Part shown: positions 10,882 to 21,400 of the stretch, in pieces
Numbering within the stretch: position 1 is the first letter of the stretch
Layout of the letters: the number at the start of each line of letters is the position of its first letter
Source of the DNA: Flavobacteriaceae bacterium
GTDB taxonomy: Bacteria; Bacteroidota; Bacteroidia; Flavobacteriales; Flavobacteriaceae
Length of the DNA: 64,000 nucleotides
Direction: 5' to 3'
NCBI GenBank assembly: GCA_016780065.1
Contig: JADHML010000004.1
Span: 18,017 to 82,016, forward strand
Made by a program: the position numbers and the translations under genes
Notes under the pieces: model-generated
Databases searched by the model: none
Seen by the model: only the letters and a program-made list of their open reading frames with translations
Told to the model about the DNA's origin: nothing

Positions 10882-12510
10882 ATGAAAAATTTTCGATTAC
10901 TTTATATAACCTTGACTTTTGCAGTAGTAACCTCTTGCTATCAAGATGACTTTCTAAAGGACGAGCTACTCACTAATAACTCTGTGGATTTTCTTTACAG
11001 CAGCTCTGAAGGGATTTCGAACGCTGTCGTGGGACTCTATTCTTTAAATCGTGAGCCTTATGTCCGTGATTGGTTTAACGGTGCCATTCCTTTAATCCTT
11101 CAGGCTAAGAGTGATATTGCCGCCGGAGTTGATGGAGAAATTTCTCTCTTTAGCAACTGTTTTTGGGGTTGTGGTCTTGATGGAGATTATGGAACCGAAG
11201 CAGCATTTGGCTTCTTCTGGGGACACAATTATAAGATAATAGACATTACCAACTCTATAATCCAAGGAGGTGATGCACTTGTGCAGGCTGGGAACTCAAG
11301 TAGTGAGCTCGCTGTAAGTCTGGCAGAAGCCAGAACTTTTAGAGCTCATGCTTATTTCACTCTGTACAGAATGTTTCAAAACATTTATGTCAAAATGGAA
11401 CCTACCACGCCAGAAACGGCCTTTGATAGGGTTTCAAAAAAGTCATCCAAAGACGAAATCTTCAACTTGATTCGCGAAGACCTAAAGTATGCCAGCGACA
11501 ATCTTTCTTATACAACATCTCAATTTGGACGGTGGAACAAAGGAGCTGTCGATCACTTACGAGCAAAAGTTGAAATGTGGTACGGAGATGACGCAATTGA
11601 TGATGAAGGAACTACAGGCTATGAAGCAGCAGCTGAAATAGTTGACGATATTCTTGCAAACGGACCCTATGCTTTGGTTGATCCTGAGCAAGTTTTTGCT
11701 GGAGAGTTGATGCATTCAGAGACGCTTTTTGCCATCAATTTCGAAAAGAACACCATCGGAGGTGGAGACTGGCACCAGATGAACTGGCAGACAGTAGCAC
11801 ATTATTCCTCCGAAAAAGGTCTAAAACAGTCTGTTGAAAACGGAGGTGATGGTTTTGGTTTCATTTCCCTCAACCCTTATGCTGTCGATTTGTTGAACGA
11901 GAACCCAGCAGACAAAAGAATTGGCAACTATTATATTTTTGAATACTTATATAATGATCCTGCTACACTTCCTGCTGGAAAAAACATTGGAGACCCTTTT
12001 GATAGATACGACAGGGACGACGAAGATGAATTTTTCGAATACTACAAAACCCAGGCTCCTGGTGTTATAAAGTTTTTGGATACTAATGCTGAGCCTACAG
12101 ACCGTAATCACTTTAAAAATATTATGATTTATCGTTTGGCTGAAACTTATTTGCTTGGTGCAGAAGCTCATTTTGAAGAAGGTAATTCTGCAAAGGCTCT
12201 TGATTATTTGAACGAGGTTCGTACAAGAGCTGGAATTCCGGCAGCAACGACTGTTTCCATTGAAACTATTTTTGAAGAAAGAGCCAGAGAGCTCGCTTTT
12301 GAAGGACAACGCTGGTATACTTTAAAAAGAAAGGGACTTTTGTTTGATTATCTGATTGATCACATGAATTCACCACTTCTTAATGAATATTACGAAAATG
12401 CACATGTCAACCCAGTAGAGGTGTACGAACCCCACATGGTAAACCTTAAAATTCCACAAGGAGTGTTGGATTTATTAGGTGAGGGCTACCCCCAAAATAC
12501 GGGCTATTAA
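10882..12510 (+). CDS. susD: SusD/RagB-family surface glycan-binding lipoprotein
   Basis: A 542-residue lipoprotein with the lipobox VVTSC (Cys19). The N-terminal helices contain AEARTFRAHAYFTLYRMFQN, the conserved TPR-like SusD pattern. The C-terminal half has the family pattern MIYRLAETYLLGAEAHFEEG followed by ALDYLNEVRTRAGIP and an ERARELAFEGQRWYTLKRKG segment. SusD forms the lid over the SusC channel and captures the oligosaccharide. It is encoded 9 bases after susC, so the pair is co-transcribed. Confidence 0.95.
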   Translation: MKNFRLLYITLTFAVVTSCYQDDFLKDELLTNNSVDFLYSSSEGISNAVVGLYSLNREPYVRDWFNGAIPLILQAKSDIAAGVDGEISLFSNCFWGCGLDGDYGTEAAFGFFWGHNYKIIDITNSIIQGGDALVQAGNSSSELAVSLAEARTFRAHAYFTLYRMFQNIYVKMEPTTPETAFDRVSKKSSKDEIFNLIREDLKYASDNLSYTTSQFGRWNKGAVDHLRAKVEMWYGDDAIDDEGTTGYEAAAEIVDDILANGPYALVDPEQVFAGELMHSETLFAINFEKNTIGGGDWHQMNWQTVAHYSSEKGLKQSVENGGDGFGFISLNPYAVDLLNENPADKRIGNYYIFEYLYNDPATLPAGKNIGDPFDRYDRDDEDEFFEYYKTQAPGVIKFLDTNAEPTDRNHFKNIMIYRLAETYLLGAEAHFEEGNSAKALDYLNEVRTRAGIPAATTVSIETIFEERARELAFEGQRWYTLKRKGLLFDYLIDHMNSPLLNEYYENAHVNPVEVYEPHMVNLKIPQGVLDLLGEGYPQNTGY

Positions 12511-12558
12511 TTAATAAACACAATTAAACCAATAATTATAATTTAAATACTAATAAAA

Positions 12559-14163
12559 ATGAAAACACGATTAATTTTATTATTTTCACTATTACTTGTC
12601 TTTACTTCATGTAAAGAAGATGATAACGGAGGAGGAACCATCGTCATCCCTGGTCCAGACCCAGGCGAGACTGTTTTTATTGCAGCCCAGCCTAATCTAA
12701 ATGATGGAGCTATTGAATTTGAAGTTACGGGCCCAAGCTTTGATGCAGATGATGCGGAAGATGCTACCAGAACCAATGGTGGTACATGGAGTCGCTTCGG
12801 AGGCAATGACGAAGATGGTCACCTCGAAATTGAATATGCTGATAACCCTGCAAAAGACGATGTAAACGGCTCGGACAGAGTACTTAAGATAACTGAGCCA
12901 GAAGGTATTTTTGAATGGGCTGGTTTTTATTTCACTCTCAGCGAAGCAATTAATTTCCCTGATGGCAAAGAAGCAATCAAAATGGATTATTATTCTAATG
13001 CTGCTGGAACAAAAGTTGCCATCAAACTCGAGGATGAGCTTGCAAACGGAACTGAGGGAAAAGTAGCTACTTCTGACATCTATGCTGAAACTGAAGGAAC
13101 TGGTTGGGAAACTCTTGTATTCAATCTTCCCGAAGGGAAAGACACAGACGGCGTATACAATACCCTTGTTATCATGCCCACAAGAGCAGATGGTGGAGTT
13201 GCTAATACTGCATATCTTGACAACATCGATTTCGCAACACCCAAAGAAGTTGTGGCTGCTGTTGATCCCACGGATGCTCCCGCTGCACCTTCGTATGCGG
13301 CAGCTGAAGTAATCTCTCTTTTCAGTGATGCTTATGAAGATGTTGCTGGTACGGACTTTAATACAGACTGGGGCTCAAATAGTGGTGCAGAAACGGTTAC
13401 CATTGCGGATAATACAGTCCTTAAGTATGCCAATTTAGGTTTCCAAGGAACACAACTTTCAGCTGCACTAGATGTTTCATCTAAAACCAAGCTTCACGTT
13501 GACTTTTTTACTGGAAACGCCTCGGATTTAGACCTGTATCTAATCAGTACTGTTGATGGAAATGAAGTTGCGTATTCATTTGATGTAGAAACAACTCCTG
13601 GAGAGTGGAATTCGGTTGATATTTCACTTGATCATTTTACAACAGGCGACAACCCTGTAGATTTGACTAAAGTAGATCAATTGAAACTGGTTGGTAACGG
13701 AACAGTTTACCTTGATAACATCTTCTTCTATGGAGGTGGAAGCCAAACAGGAACAGATTATAATGCTACTTTCGAGCCATTTGAAGGTTCTGGCGCTACA
13801 TATGATGCCGAAACAAATGTTTACGAATTTCCTACTGGTGCACAAGCTTGGGCTGGTTTTGCCAACACTGATGCTTCAATCTATCCGTTAGCATTTGTAA
13901 ATGGAGGTAAAGTCACCTTCACTGCAGCTACAGCGGGTGTTGATATTGTAGTTAATTTCCGTTTTGAAAAAAATCCGTATCCTGATGTAGACCCAGCTTT
14001 TAGTACTGCAAATGTGACTGTTTCAGGAACTACTGCTACTGAATATACTGTCGAAATACCACCTCGACCAGCTGAAGAAACATATAGTTCTGCATTATTT
14101 TATCTTGTTACACAAGATCAAGCGCTTACAGCTTCTGATTTTGTAATCACATCATACGACTAA
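12559..14163 (+). CDS. SusE-position surface glycan-binding lipoprotein
   Basis: A 534-residue lipoprotein (lipobox VFTSC, Cys18) followed by a Gly/Asp/Pro-rich linker. At least three beta-sandwich modules follow, at about 45-225, 250-390 and 395-534. The first two contain the pattern seen in the secreted protein at 1397-2992, GTGWETLVFNLPEG and an AYLDNIDF/VYLDNIFF ending. There are no catalytic motifs. The position directly after susD and the modular lipoprotein layout are typical of surface glycan-binding proteins (SGBP/SusE/SusF). The ligand is presumably laminarin. A terminator follows, so susC, susD and this gene form one unit. Confidence 0.75.
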   Translation: MKTRLILLFSLLLVFTSCKEDDNGGGTIVIPGPDPGETVFIAAQPNLNDGAIEFEVTGPSFDADDAEDATRTNGGTWSRFGGNDEDGHLEIEYADNPAKDDVNGSDRVLKITEPEGIFEWAGFYFTLSEAINFPDGKEAIKMDYYSNAAGTKVAIKLEDELANGTEGKVATSDIYAETEGTGWETLVFNLPEGKDTDGVYNTLVIMPTRADGGVANTAYLDNIDFATPKEVVAAVDPTDAPAAPSYAAAEVISLFSDAYEDVAGTDFNTDWGSNSGAETVTIADNTVLKYANLGFQGTQLSAALDVSSKTKLHVDFFTGNASDLDLYLISTVDGNEVAYSFDVETTPGEWNSVDISLDHFTTGDNPVDLTKVDQLKLVGNGTVYLDNIFFYGGGSQTGTDYNATFEPFEGSGATYDAETNVYEFPTGAQAWAGFANTDASIYPLAFVNGGKVTFTAATAGVDIVVNFRFEKNPYPDVDPAFSTANVTVSGTTATEYTVEIPPRPAEETYSSALFYLVTQDQALTASDFVITSYD

Positions 14164-14171
14164 TGATCTTT

Positions 14172-14206
14172 AAAAGCTATCCCGCCCTGGCGGGATAGCT
14201 TTTATT
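14172..14206 (+). terminator. Intrinsic terminator after the susCD-SGBP unit
   Basis: A 15-base arm (14172-14186) is the exact reverse complement of 14189-14203 (innermost pairs open to form the loop). It is GC-rich at the tip and is followed by a T-rich run. It lies 8 bases after the stop and 16 bases before the next gene, so the GH16 lipoprotein gene is expressed from readthrough or its own start site. Confidence 0.9.
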
Positions 14207-14222
14207 TTTATTACCAACAACT

Positions 14223-15362
14223 ATGGCTAAATCCTTTTTTTCTTTTATTCTAACAATTTTAATTTCATCGAACGTTTCTTGTTCTAAAGATTCAAATTCA
14301 GATGTAAATCTTCGAATCGAACTTGGAGAGAATGGACTAGTCAATGCTACAGCAACTGCTGATGGAGCACTTAGTTACCGTTTTTCATTTGAAGACAATG
14401 CGGTGTTTGAAAACACCACAGGAACCTATGAATACACTTATTCAAATAAGGGAACTTATCTTATAGGTGTATGGGCTTTTTTTGATCAACAAAAGACATC
14501 TTATTCCTATCAATCTGTTGAAATTGAAATTACCAATGCTGCCGGGGACTCCAACAACAATGGACCTATCGACACAAGTGAAACGGTCACTGAATATTCA
14601 AATTACAGTTTGGTATGGAATGATGAATTTAATTACGACGGTGCGCCGTTAGATTCGCGTTGGCATTTACAATACAAACCGATCCTCGGTTGGGGGTGGG
14701 CTAACGGAGAACAACAGCACTATACCAGACGTCGAGATAACTCCTATGTAAGCGATGGGACACTCAAAATTGTCGCTAAAAGAGAAACTTATTCCTCTTC
14801 TGGAGTGACCAAATCATACACATCTGCTCGCTTAAACTCTAAGTATCAAATCGAATATGGAAGAATAGATGTCCGCGCCAAGTTACCATCCAAGGGAGGT
14901 ACATGGCCTGCGATTTGGACTTTAGGTACGAATGTCAACGAATTGGGGAATTACCATGGTAATAGTGATGGAGATGTAGGTTGGCCACGATGTGGGGAAA
15001 TAGACATTTTAGAACAAAGAGGTTCCGAAAAAGATATTTTGTTGGGAACATTTCATTGGGGTGATACTCAACCTCCTTATAATTATGGCTCTTATGGACA
15101 ATCCAAAAGCACTTCGGCTTTAAACATTTCGGATGTAACTACGGACTTCCATTTATATTCACTTGTTTGGACCCGAACCAGCTTGAAAATTTACGTTGAC
15201 AACAAATTTATAGTCTCTTTAAACAACAGCGCTAGTGTTCCGTTTGATAATCCACATTATCTTATTTTGAACCTTGCAATGGGTGGTGATTTAGGAGGAA
15301 CCATACCAAGTACTTTTGATGAGGATGTTATGGAGATTGATTACGTCCGTTTTTACCAATAA
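14223..15362 (+). CDS. GH16 endo-beta-1,3-glucanase lipoprotein with PKD-like domain
   Basis: A 379-residue lipoprotein (lipobox SSNVSC, Cys20). A PKD-like domain (about 30-115) precedes a GH16 domain (about 125-379). The active site is GEIDILE, with Glu259 as nucleophile, Asp261, and Glu264 as acid/base. Substrate-cleft sequences such as GRIDVRAKLPSKGGTWPAIW match the other GH16 of this locus closely. It lacks a T9SS domain and is probably anchored in the outer membrane, complementing the secreted GH16 at 3069-4802. Laminarinase specificity is inferred from the subfamily-like motifs and neighbours. Confidence 0.9.
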   Translation: MAKSFFSFILTILISSNVSCSKDSNSDVNLRIELGENGLVNATATADGALSYRFSFEDNAVFENTTGTYEYTYSNKGTYLIGVWAFFDQQKTSYSYQSVEIEITNAAGDSNNNGPIDTSETVTEYSNYSLVWNDEFNYDGAPLDSRWHLQYKPILGWGWANGEQQHYTRRRDNSYVSDGTLKIVAKRETYSSSGVTKSYTSARLNSKYQIEYGRIDVRAKLPSKGGTWPAIWTLGTNVNELGNYHGNSDGDVGWPRCGEIDILEQRGSEKDILLGTFHWGDTQPPYNYGSYGQSKSTSALNISDVTTDFHLYSLVWTRTSLKIYVDNKFIVSLNNSASVPFDNPHYLILNLAMGGDLGGTIPSTFDEDVMEIDYVRFYQ

Positions 15363-15524
15363 TTCAATCATTCAAAAGTTTTGTAGTGGTAATGTTGAGT
15401 TTATTTACTTGTAAGTAGATGGTTAGTAGAGTGTTTTATGCGTGATCTATCATCTTAATTTTTAATTTTTGTACCGCTTAAAAAGGCCGCTTTTTAATTT
15501 TTAAAACCAAACCTGATAATAACA

Positions 15525-17069
15525 ATGACCAAAAAAACTCTTTTTATCGCTTTTGTAGTCTCGCTTGGGGGTTTTCTCTTTGGTTTTGATGCAGGTATTA
15601 TTTCTGGAGTCATGTCCTATGCAGGCCCAGAATTTAATCTAAACGACACACAAACAGGTTGGGTGGTAAGTTCCCCCTCCTTTGCAGCCATGATAGCTAT
15701 GTTGGTAGCTGGCCGCTTAAGCGATCGAGTGGGTCGAAAAAAAATATTACTAGTCGTTGCGTTTCTATACGCATTTTCTGCAATTACTTCTGCTTATGCA
15801 CTTTCTTATGAAGCCTTGTATTTGGCGCGGATGGTCGGAGGCCTGGCCTTTGGAGCCGCATTGGTCTTAGCACCTACATACATTGCAGAAATATCAACCG
15901 CTGAAAATCGAGGTACACTCGTTTCTGTACAGCAACTCAATATTGTCTTAGGTTTTTTTGCAGCCTTCTTAAGCAATTATTACTTTAATCAAAGTTACAG
16001 TTCAGGGGTGTCATCTCTGAATGAGCAAAATATTTGGCGTTGGATGTTAGGCGTAGAATTTTTGCCCGCCATCCTTTACTTTTTACTATTGTTTTTTGTG
16101 CCAAAAAGTCCTAGATGGCTGTATACTCAAGGTCATGTTTCTCAAGCACAATCGGTATTAGAAACCATTCATGGATCTAAACAAGCAGCTTTAGAAATCC
16201 AAGGGATCGAAAAAAATATTACTGAAAATACCCAACAAAAGAAAACCTCCATTCGTGAATTGCTCCACCCGTCTTTGCGATTTATTATGCTGGTGGGCCT
16301 AACCTTAGGGATCCTCCAACAGGTAACAGGGATCAATGCCATTTACTTTTATGCTACGTCCATATTCAAACAAACAGGTATTGGTACTGATGCGGCTTTC
16401 TCCACAGGGGTTTTATTGAGTTTTACAACAGTGGTTTTCACTCTGATTGCTATGTACTTAGTGGATCGCATGGGCCGAAGACCTCTTCTTGTCGTTGGTA
16501 TGACAGGTATTGCTGTGAGTTTGCTTGTGTGTGCTTATGGTTTCAACCAAGCCAAATACCAACTTACTGCTCAAGAAATTACAAACTTAAAGGGTATTGA
16601 ATCTTTCAAACTAGCTGAATTTCAAGATCAAACTTATTACAGTGATGTAGCCTTTAAAAATGACATCAAAGAAGCCATAGGCAGTCAAGTTTATGCCAAA
16701 CATGAAGGCGCTATTTTAGAAGCTGCCATTGAGATGAATGCCACCCTTGTCCTTATTGGAATTTTAGGCTTTATCGCATGCTTCGCTTTTTCTTTGGGCC
16801 CCGTGATGTGGGTCATGCTTTCTGAACTTTTTCCGAACCGTTATCGTGGATTAGCGATTGGCGCCATCGGCTTTGTCAACTCATTTGCCAGTTGGACTAT
16901 TCAACAAGTTTTTCCTTGGGAGTTGTCAAATCTAGGCAGCGCTCTTACGTTTTTGATATATGGCTCTATCGCAGCTGTTGGCGTTCTGTTGTTTGTTCGA
17001 ATATTGCCTGAAACCCGTGGAAAATCCTTAGAAGAAATTGAAAATGAACTTGTGGCCAAGACCGCATAA
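15525..17069 (+). CDS. MFS sugar porter (hexose transporter)
   Basis: A 514-residue, 12-helix transporter of the major facilitator sugar porter family. Signatures seen are GRLSDRVGRKKILL after helix 2, PKSPRWLYTQG at the end of the N-terminal half, QQVTGINAIYFYA in helix 7, DRMGRRPLL and the C-terminal PETRGKSLEEIENEL. A periplasmic insertion of about 70 residues lies between helices 9 and 10 (about 335-400), which is common in Bacteroidota members. It probably imports the glucose released in the periplasm by the GH3 and GH17 enzymes. It heads the downstream enzyme operon, only 11 bases before the next gene. Confidence 0.9.
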   Translation: MTKKTLFIAFVVSLGGFLFGFDAGIISGVMSYAGPEFNLNDTQTGWVVSSPSFAAMIAMLVAGRLSDRVGRKKILLVVAFLYAFSAITSAYALSYEALYLARMVGGLAFGAALVLAPTYIAEISTAENRGTLVSVQQLNIVLGFFAAFLSNYYFNQSYSSGVSSLNEQNIWRWMLGVEFLPAILYFLLLFFVPKSPRWLYTQGHVSQAQSVLETIHGSKQAALEIQGIEKNITENTQQKKTSIRELLHPSLRFIMLVGLTLGILQQVTGINAIYFYATSIFKQTGIGTDAAFSTGVLLSFTTVVFTLIAMYLVDRMGRRPLLVVGMTGIAVSLLVCAYGFNQAKYQLTAQEITNLKGIESFKLAEFQDQTYYSDVAFKNDIKEAIGSQVYAKHEGAILEAAIEMNATLVLIGILGFIACFAFSLGPVMWVMLSELFPNRYRGLAIGAIGFVNSFASWTIQQVFPWELSNLGSALTFLIYGSIAAVGVLLFVRILPETRGKSLEEIENELVAKTA

Positions 17070-17080
17070 AAACGTTACAT

Positions 17081-18418
17081 GTGAAAAAAAAACACTCTGT
17101 CATTCTCGCGTTAATTGTTCTTGTGTTTTCAACCGCATACATGAGTTTTAAAGATAACATGAACAACAAAACCACTGAAGGACCCGCTCGAGTGACTATT
17201 GACAAATCAAATGGTCAATATGTATTGTCAGTCAATGACCAACCTTTTTATATCAATGGAGCTGGCCTAGAGTTTGGAAACATCGCTGCGTTGGCCAAAC
17301 ACAAAGGCAATTCATTTCGCACATGGCGCACCGACAATGGTCAAAATACGGCATTAGAGATCTTAGATGAGGCTCACAAATATGGCCTTATGGTTACGAT
17401 GGGTATTGAAGTTGCTAGAGAACGGCACGGCTTTGACTACAACGATCAAAAAGCAGTTACCGCCCAATTGGAACGTATAAAAGAAGAAGTAATTGCACTT
17501 AAAGATCACCCTGCTTTGTTGATATGGGCGATTGGAAACGAGCTCAACTTGCGATACACCAATCCCAAAGTTTGGGATGCTGTTAACGACATTTCTCAAA
17601 TGATCCATAAGGTCGATCCAAACCACCCTACAACAACAACTTTGGCAGGAATTTCTCGACGTGAGGTTCAGGAGATTAAAGAACGCGCACCGGATCTAGA
17701 CATCCTTTCTTTTCAGGTTTATGGAAAAATAGAACAACTGCCCAAACAAGCTCGTGATTATGGCTGGGAAGGGCCTTATATGGTTACTGAATGGGGTGCC
17801 ACGGGGCACTGGGAAGTTCCAAAAACTTCTTGGGGCGTACCCATTGAAGAAAACAGCTCTGTTAAAGCCAAAAATTACTTAAAACGTTATCAAAACAGCA
17901 TTCAAAAAGACACCACCCAATGTATAGGGTCTTATGTCTTTTTATGGGGACAGAAACAAGAACGAACCCCCACTTGGTATGGAATCTTTACGGAAGATGG
18001 AAGCGCTACCGAGTCTGTTGATGTCATGGAATATTTATGGACCGGAAATTGGCCTCAAAACCGTTCTCCAATCATCGAATCATTTCAATTAAACAATAAA
18101 GACGCCTACAGCAATATAAAACTTGCTGCAAACCAGTCTTATCAAGCCGAGGTCAAAAGCTCAGATCCTGATGGAGATAAGCTTACTTATAGTTTTGAAA
18201 TCCTACATGAAAGTACAGACCTTAAGGATGGTGGAGATTTGGAAAATCGTCCTCAAACGGTGCAGTGGAATAGAAAAGAATTAAAGGAAGGAATCATAGA
18301 GTTTTCGGTACCTGACACAAACGGAGCCTACCGAATTTTTGCTTATGTACATGACGGCAACGAACATGTAGCCACAGCCAACATCCCTTTCTTTGTAAAC
18401 AACAATGTAAAACAATAA
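17081..18418 (+). CDS. Clan GH-A glycoside hydrolase, GH158- or GH2-like, with Ig-like domain
   Basis: A 445-residue protein with a GTG start and an N-terminal hydrophobic segment (residues 4-20) that acts as a signal or anchor. A TIM-barrel domain covers about 35-330. Two Glu in clan GH-A positions are clear: WAIGNELN (Glu154, acid/base) and MVTEWGATGHW (Glu237, nucleophile). A C-terminal Ig-like domain covers about 330-445. The small barrel plus C-terminal Ig domain and the laminarin setting resemble GH158 endo-beta-1,3-glucanases; automated annotation may call it a GH2 TIM-barrel protein. I cannot settle the family by eye. It would act in the periplasm or at the membrane. Confidence 0.6.
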   Translation: MKKKHSVILALIVLVFSTAYMSFKDNMNNKTTEGPARVTIDKSNGQYVLSVNDQPFYINGAGLEFGNIAALAKHKGNSFRTWRTDNGQNTALEILDEAHKYGLMVTMGIEVARERHGFDYNDQKAVTAQLERIKEEVIALKDHPALLIWAIGNELNLRYTNPKVWDAVNDISQMIHKVDPNHPTTTTLAGISRREVQEIKERAPDLDILSFQVYGKIEQLPKQARDYGWEGPYMVTEWGATGHWEVPKTSWGVPIEENSSVKAKNYLKRYQNSIQKDTTQCIGSYVFLWGQKQERTPTWYGIFTEDGSATESVDVMEYLWTGNWPQNRSPIIESFQLNNKDAYSNIKLAANQSYQAEVKSSDPDGDKLTYSFEILHESTDLKDGGDLENRPQTVQWNRKELKEGIIEFSVPDTNGAYRIFAYVHDGNEHVATANIPFFVNNNVKQ

Positions 18419-18464
18419 CATCAATGGGCTTTTGTTCCATTGACTATAAAAATATAGAGTACTT

Positions 18465-21400
18465 ATGCATATTGGCCAAACAGAACGTAAGGTTAATTCA
18501 CGTCAAACAGACGGAGACTTAGTAAAGATTGAAGGAGAATGGTTCTACAAAATCAGTAATGTAGACAACATGCCTCCATTTTTTATGAGTGTTGTCAGCG
18601 ATGCCAACCATTGGATGTTTATCGCAAGCAATGGAGGTCTATCAGCAGGTAGAAAAGATTGTAATCAGTCTTTATTTCCATACTATACTGTCGATAAAAT
18701 CACAGAAACATCCGAAACAACTGGCAGTAAAACCATTTTAAGAGTAGAACAAGGGGATAAAACTTTCCTGTGGGAACCCTTTTCTGTTTACACCAACCAC
18801 TTGTACGACCTTGAAACCAACTTATTTAAAAGCGAGTATGGGAATACTTTGATTTTTGAACAAATCAATCATGATTTGAATCTCTCGTTTCGTTATCAGT
18901 GGAGTTCCAGTAACAAGTTTGGTTTTGTTCGTCAAGCTACGCTGACCAATTTGGGCGATCACTCTCGTGTAATACATGTTTTGGATGGGATCCAAAACTT
19001 AGTCCCCTATGGAGTTGAGGCCGATTTACAGAACAGCAAAAGCAACCTGGTCGATGCATATAAGAAAAGCGAGCTCGAAAGAGACTTAGGATTGGGTATT
19101 TATGCTTTAAGTGCCATTATTGTGGACCGTGCAGAACCTAGCGAAGCGCTCAAGGCAACCACCGTGTGGTCAATCGGTCTTGAAAAACCAACTTATTTAC
19201 TCTCTTCTTTTCAATTAGAAGCATTTCGTAGAGGTCAAGCAGTCACAGAAGAATGGGAAAATAAAGGGGAGAAAGGCGCCTATTTTGTTTCAGACACCCT
19301 GACTCTAGATACAGGTGCTGAAAAATCTTGGTATGTTGTTGCCGAAGTCAACCAGTCTATGGTGGGCATTCGCACCTTAGCCGATGCCATCAACAGTAAA
19401 AACATCACAGAACAATTACACGCTGATATAAAATCGGGCACTGACAATCTTATTCAGCTTTGTGCTGCATCTGATGGTCTTCAAAAAACAGAAGACAAGC
19501 GTACCATCATGCGCCATTTTTCTAACACCCTATTTAATATTATGCGTGGTGGAATTTTTGACGCCAACTATCAAATAGAAAAGGCAGATTTTTTAGAATA
19601 CTTACAAAAAGCAAACAAAGAAGCTTTTGCACAACATAAACAATCTCTCGATCAACTCGATGATATTTTTGACTTGGGTCAATTGACAGAAACCATCAAA
19701 AACATCCCTTCTGTTGCCATTCAACGTTTAAGCACAGAATATTTGCCTTTAAAATTCAGCCGTCGTCATGGAGACCCGAGTCGTCCTTGGAACTGGTTTT
19801 CTATCAATACACAAAATGAAAATGACGGATCAAAAATTTTAGATTACCAAGGGAACTGGCGCGATATTTTCCAAAATTGGGAAGCTCTAGCACATGCCTA
19901 CCCTACTTTTATTGAGGGCATGATTTTCAGGTTTTTAAACGCTTCAACTTTTGATGGCTACAACCCTTATCGAGTTACAAAAGATGGATTTGATTGGGAA
20001 ATTATTGAACCCCACGACCCATGGTCATATATTGGTTATTGGGGAGATCATCAGATCATCTACCTACTCAAATTTTTAGAATTTTCAGAAAAACACCATC
20101 CTGGTAAGATTGCATCTTTCTTGCAAGAAAACCGTTTTGTATACGCACACGTTCCTTATGTCATCAAATCTTATGAAGACATAGTAGCCGATCCAAAAGA
20201 CACCATCATTTTTGACAAACCTTTGCATAATCAAATCGACCGTCAGAAATCCCAATTGGGTGCCGATGGCGCTTTGCTTAAGGATCCTAACGGAGCGGTC
20301 TATCATGTCAATATGTTAGAGAAGTTGTTGGTTATGGTTTTAGCAAAAATGTCAAATTTTGTTCCTGAAGCAGGAATATGGCTTAACACCCAGCGACCCG
20401 AATGGAACGATGCCAACAACGCTTTAGTTGGAAATGGCACCTCCATGGTGACTTTGTACTATATGCGGCGATTCTTTAAGTTTTTTGACAATTTGATTGA
20501 CTCAGTGGCGTTCGATGAAACTTCGGTCTCGAAAGAACTACAAATGTTTTTCCAGCAAATTGCTCAGAACTTATTGCGCTTCGAATCTTTGCTCTCAGAT
20601 CAGATTAGTGATGCGGATCGAAAAACGGTCGTGGATGCATTGGGTCAGGCAGGCAGTCAATACAGAAACCAAATTTATAAAAACGGGTTTTCTGCAGAAG
20701 GAGCGTCTATCAGTACATCTGATTTGAAAGAATTTGTTAGAGTGAGTTTGGCATTTATTGACCATTCGATTGCTGCCAACAAACGCAATGATGGCTTATA
20801 TCATGCGTATAACCTAATTGCATTTGAAGAAAACCAAGAGATCTCTATCGCCTACCTATCCGAAATGTTAGAAGGTCAGGTAGCTGTTTTAAGCTCTGGC
20901 TATCTTTCATCTGAAGAAGCACTCGAAGTGCTCGATCAAATGCGCGCAAGTAAGCTTTATCGTCCGGATCAAAACAGTTATATGTTATATCCTGACAAAT
21001 CCTTGCCTCGTTTTTTTGAAAAAAACAACATTCCAAAAACTGCAGTGGATGGCTCTAGGCTGTTAACACAATTGTTAGAAAACAACAACAATCAGATCGT
21101 ACAGCAAGACAGCTCAGGAGCCTACCACTTCAACGGAAACTTTACAAACGCCAACAGCCTGAAAGAAGCTTTGGGCAATTTATCAGATCAATATGCGGCG
21201 ATGGTTGCCGAGGAACAAAACCAGTTGATGAACCTTTTTGAGGATCTTTTTGACCACAAATCGTTTACCGGTAGGTCTGGAACATTCTTTGGCTTTGAAG
21301 GCCTAGGATCTATCTACTGGCACATGGTTTCAAAATTGGCTTTGGCCGTACAAGAAGCATTGTGGAGTTCTATTCATGATAAATCTTCTGAAGAAATTAC

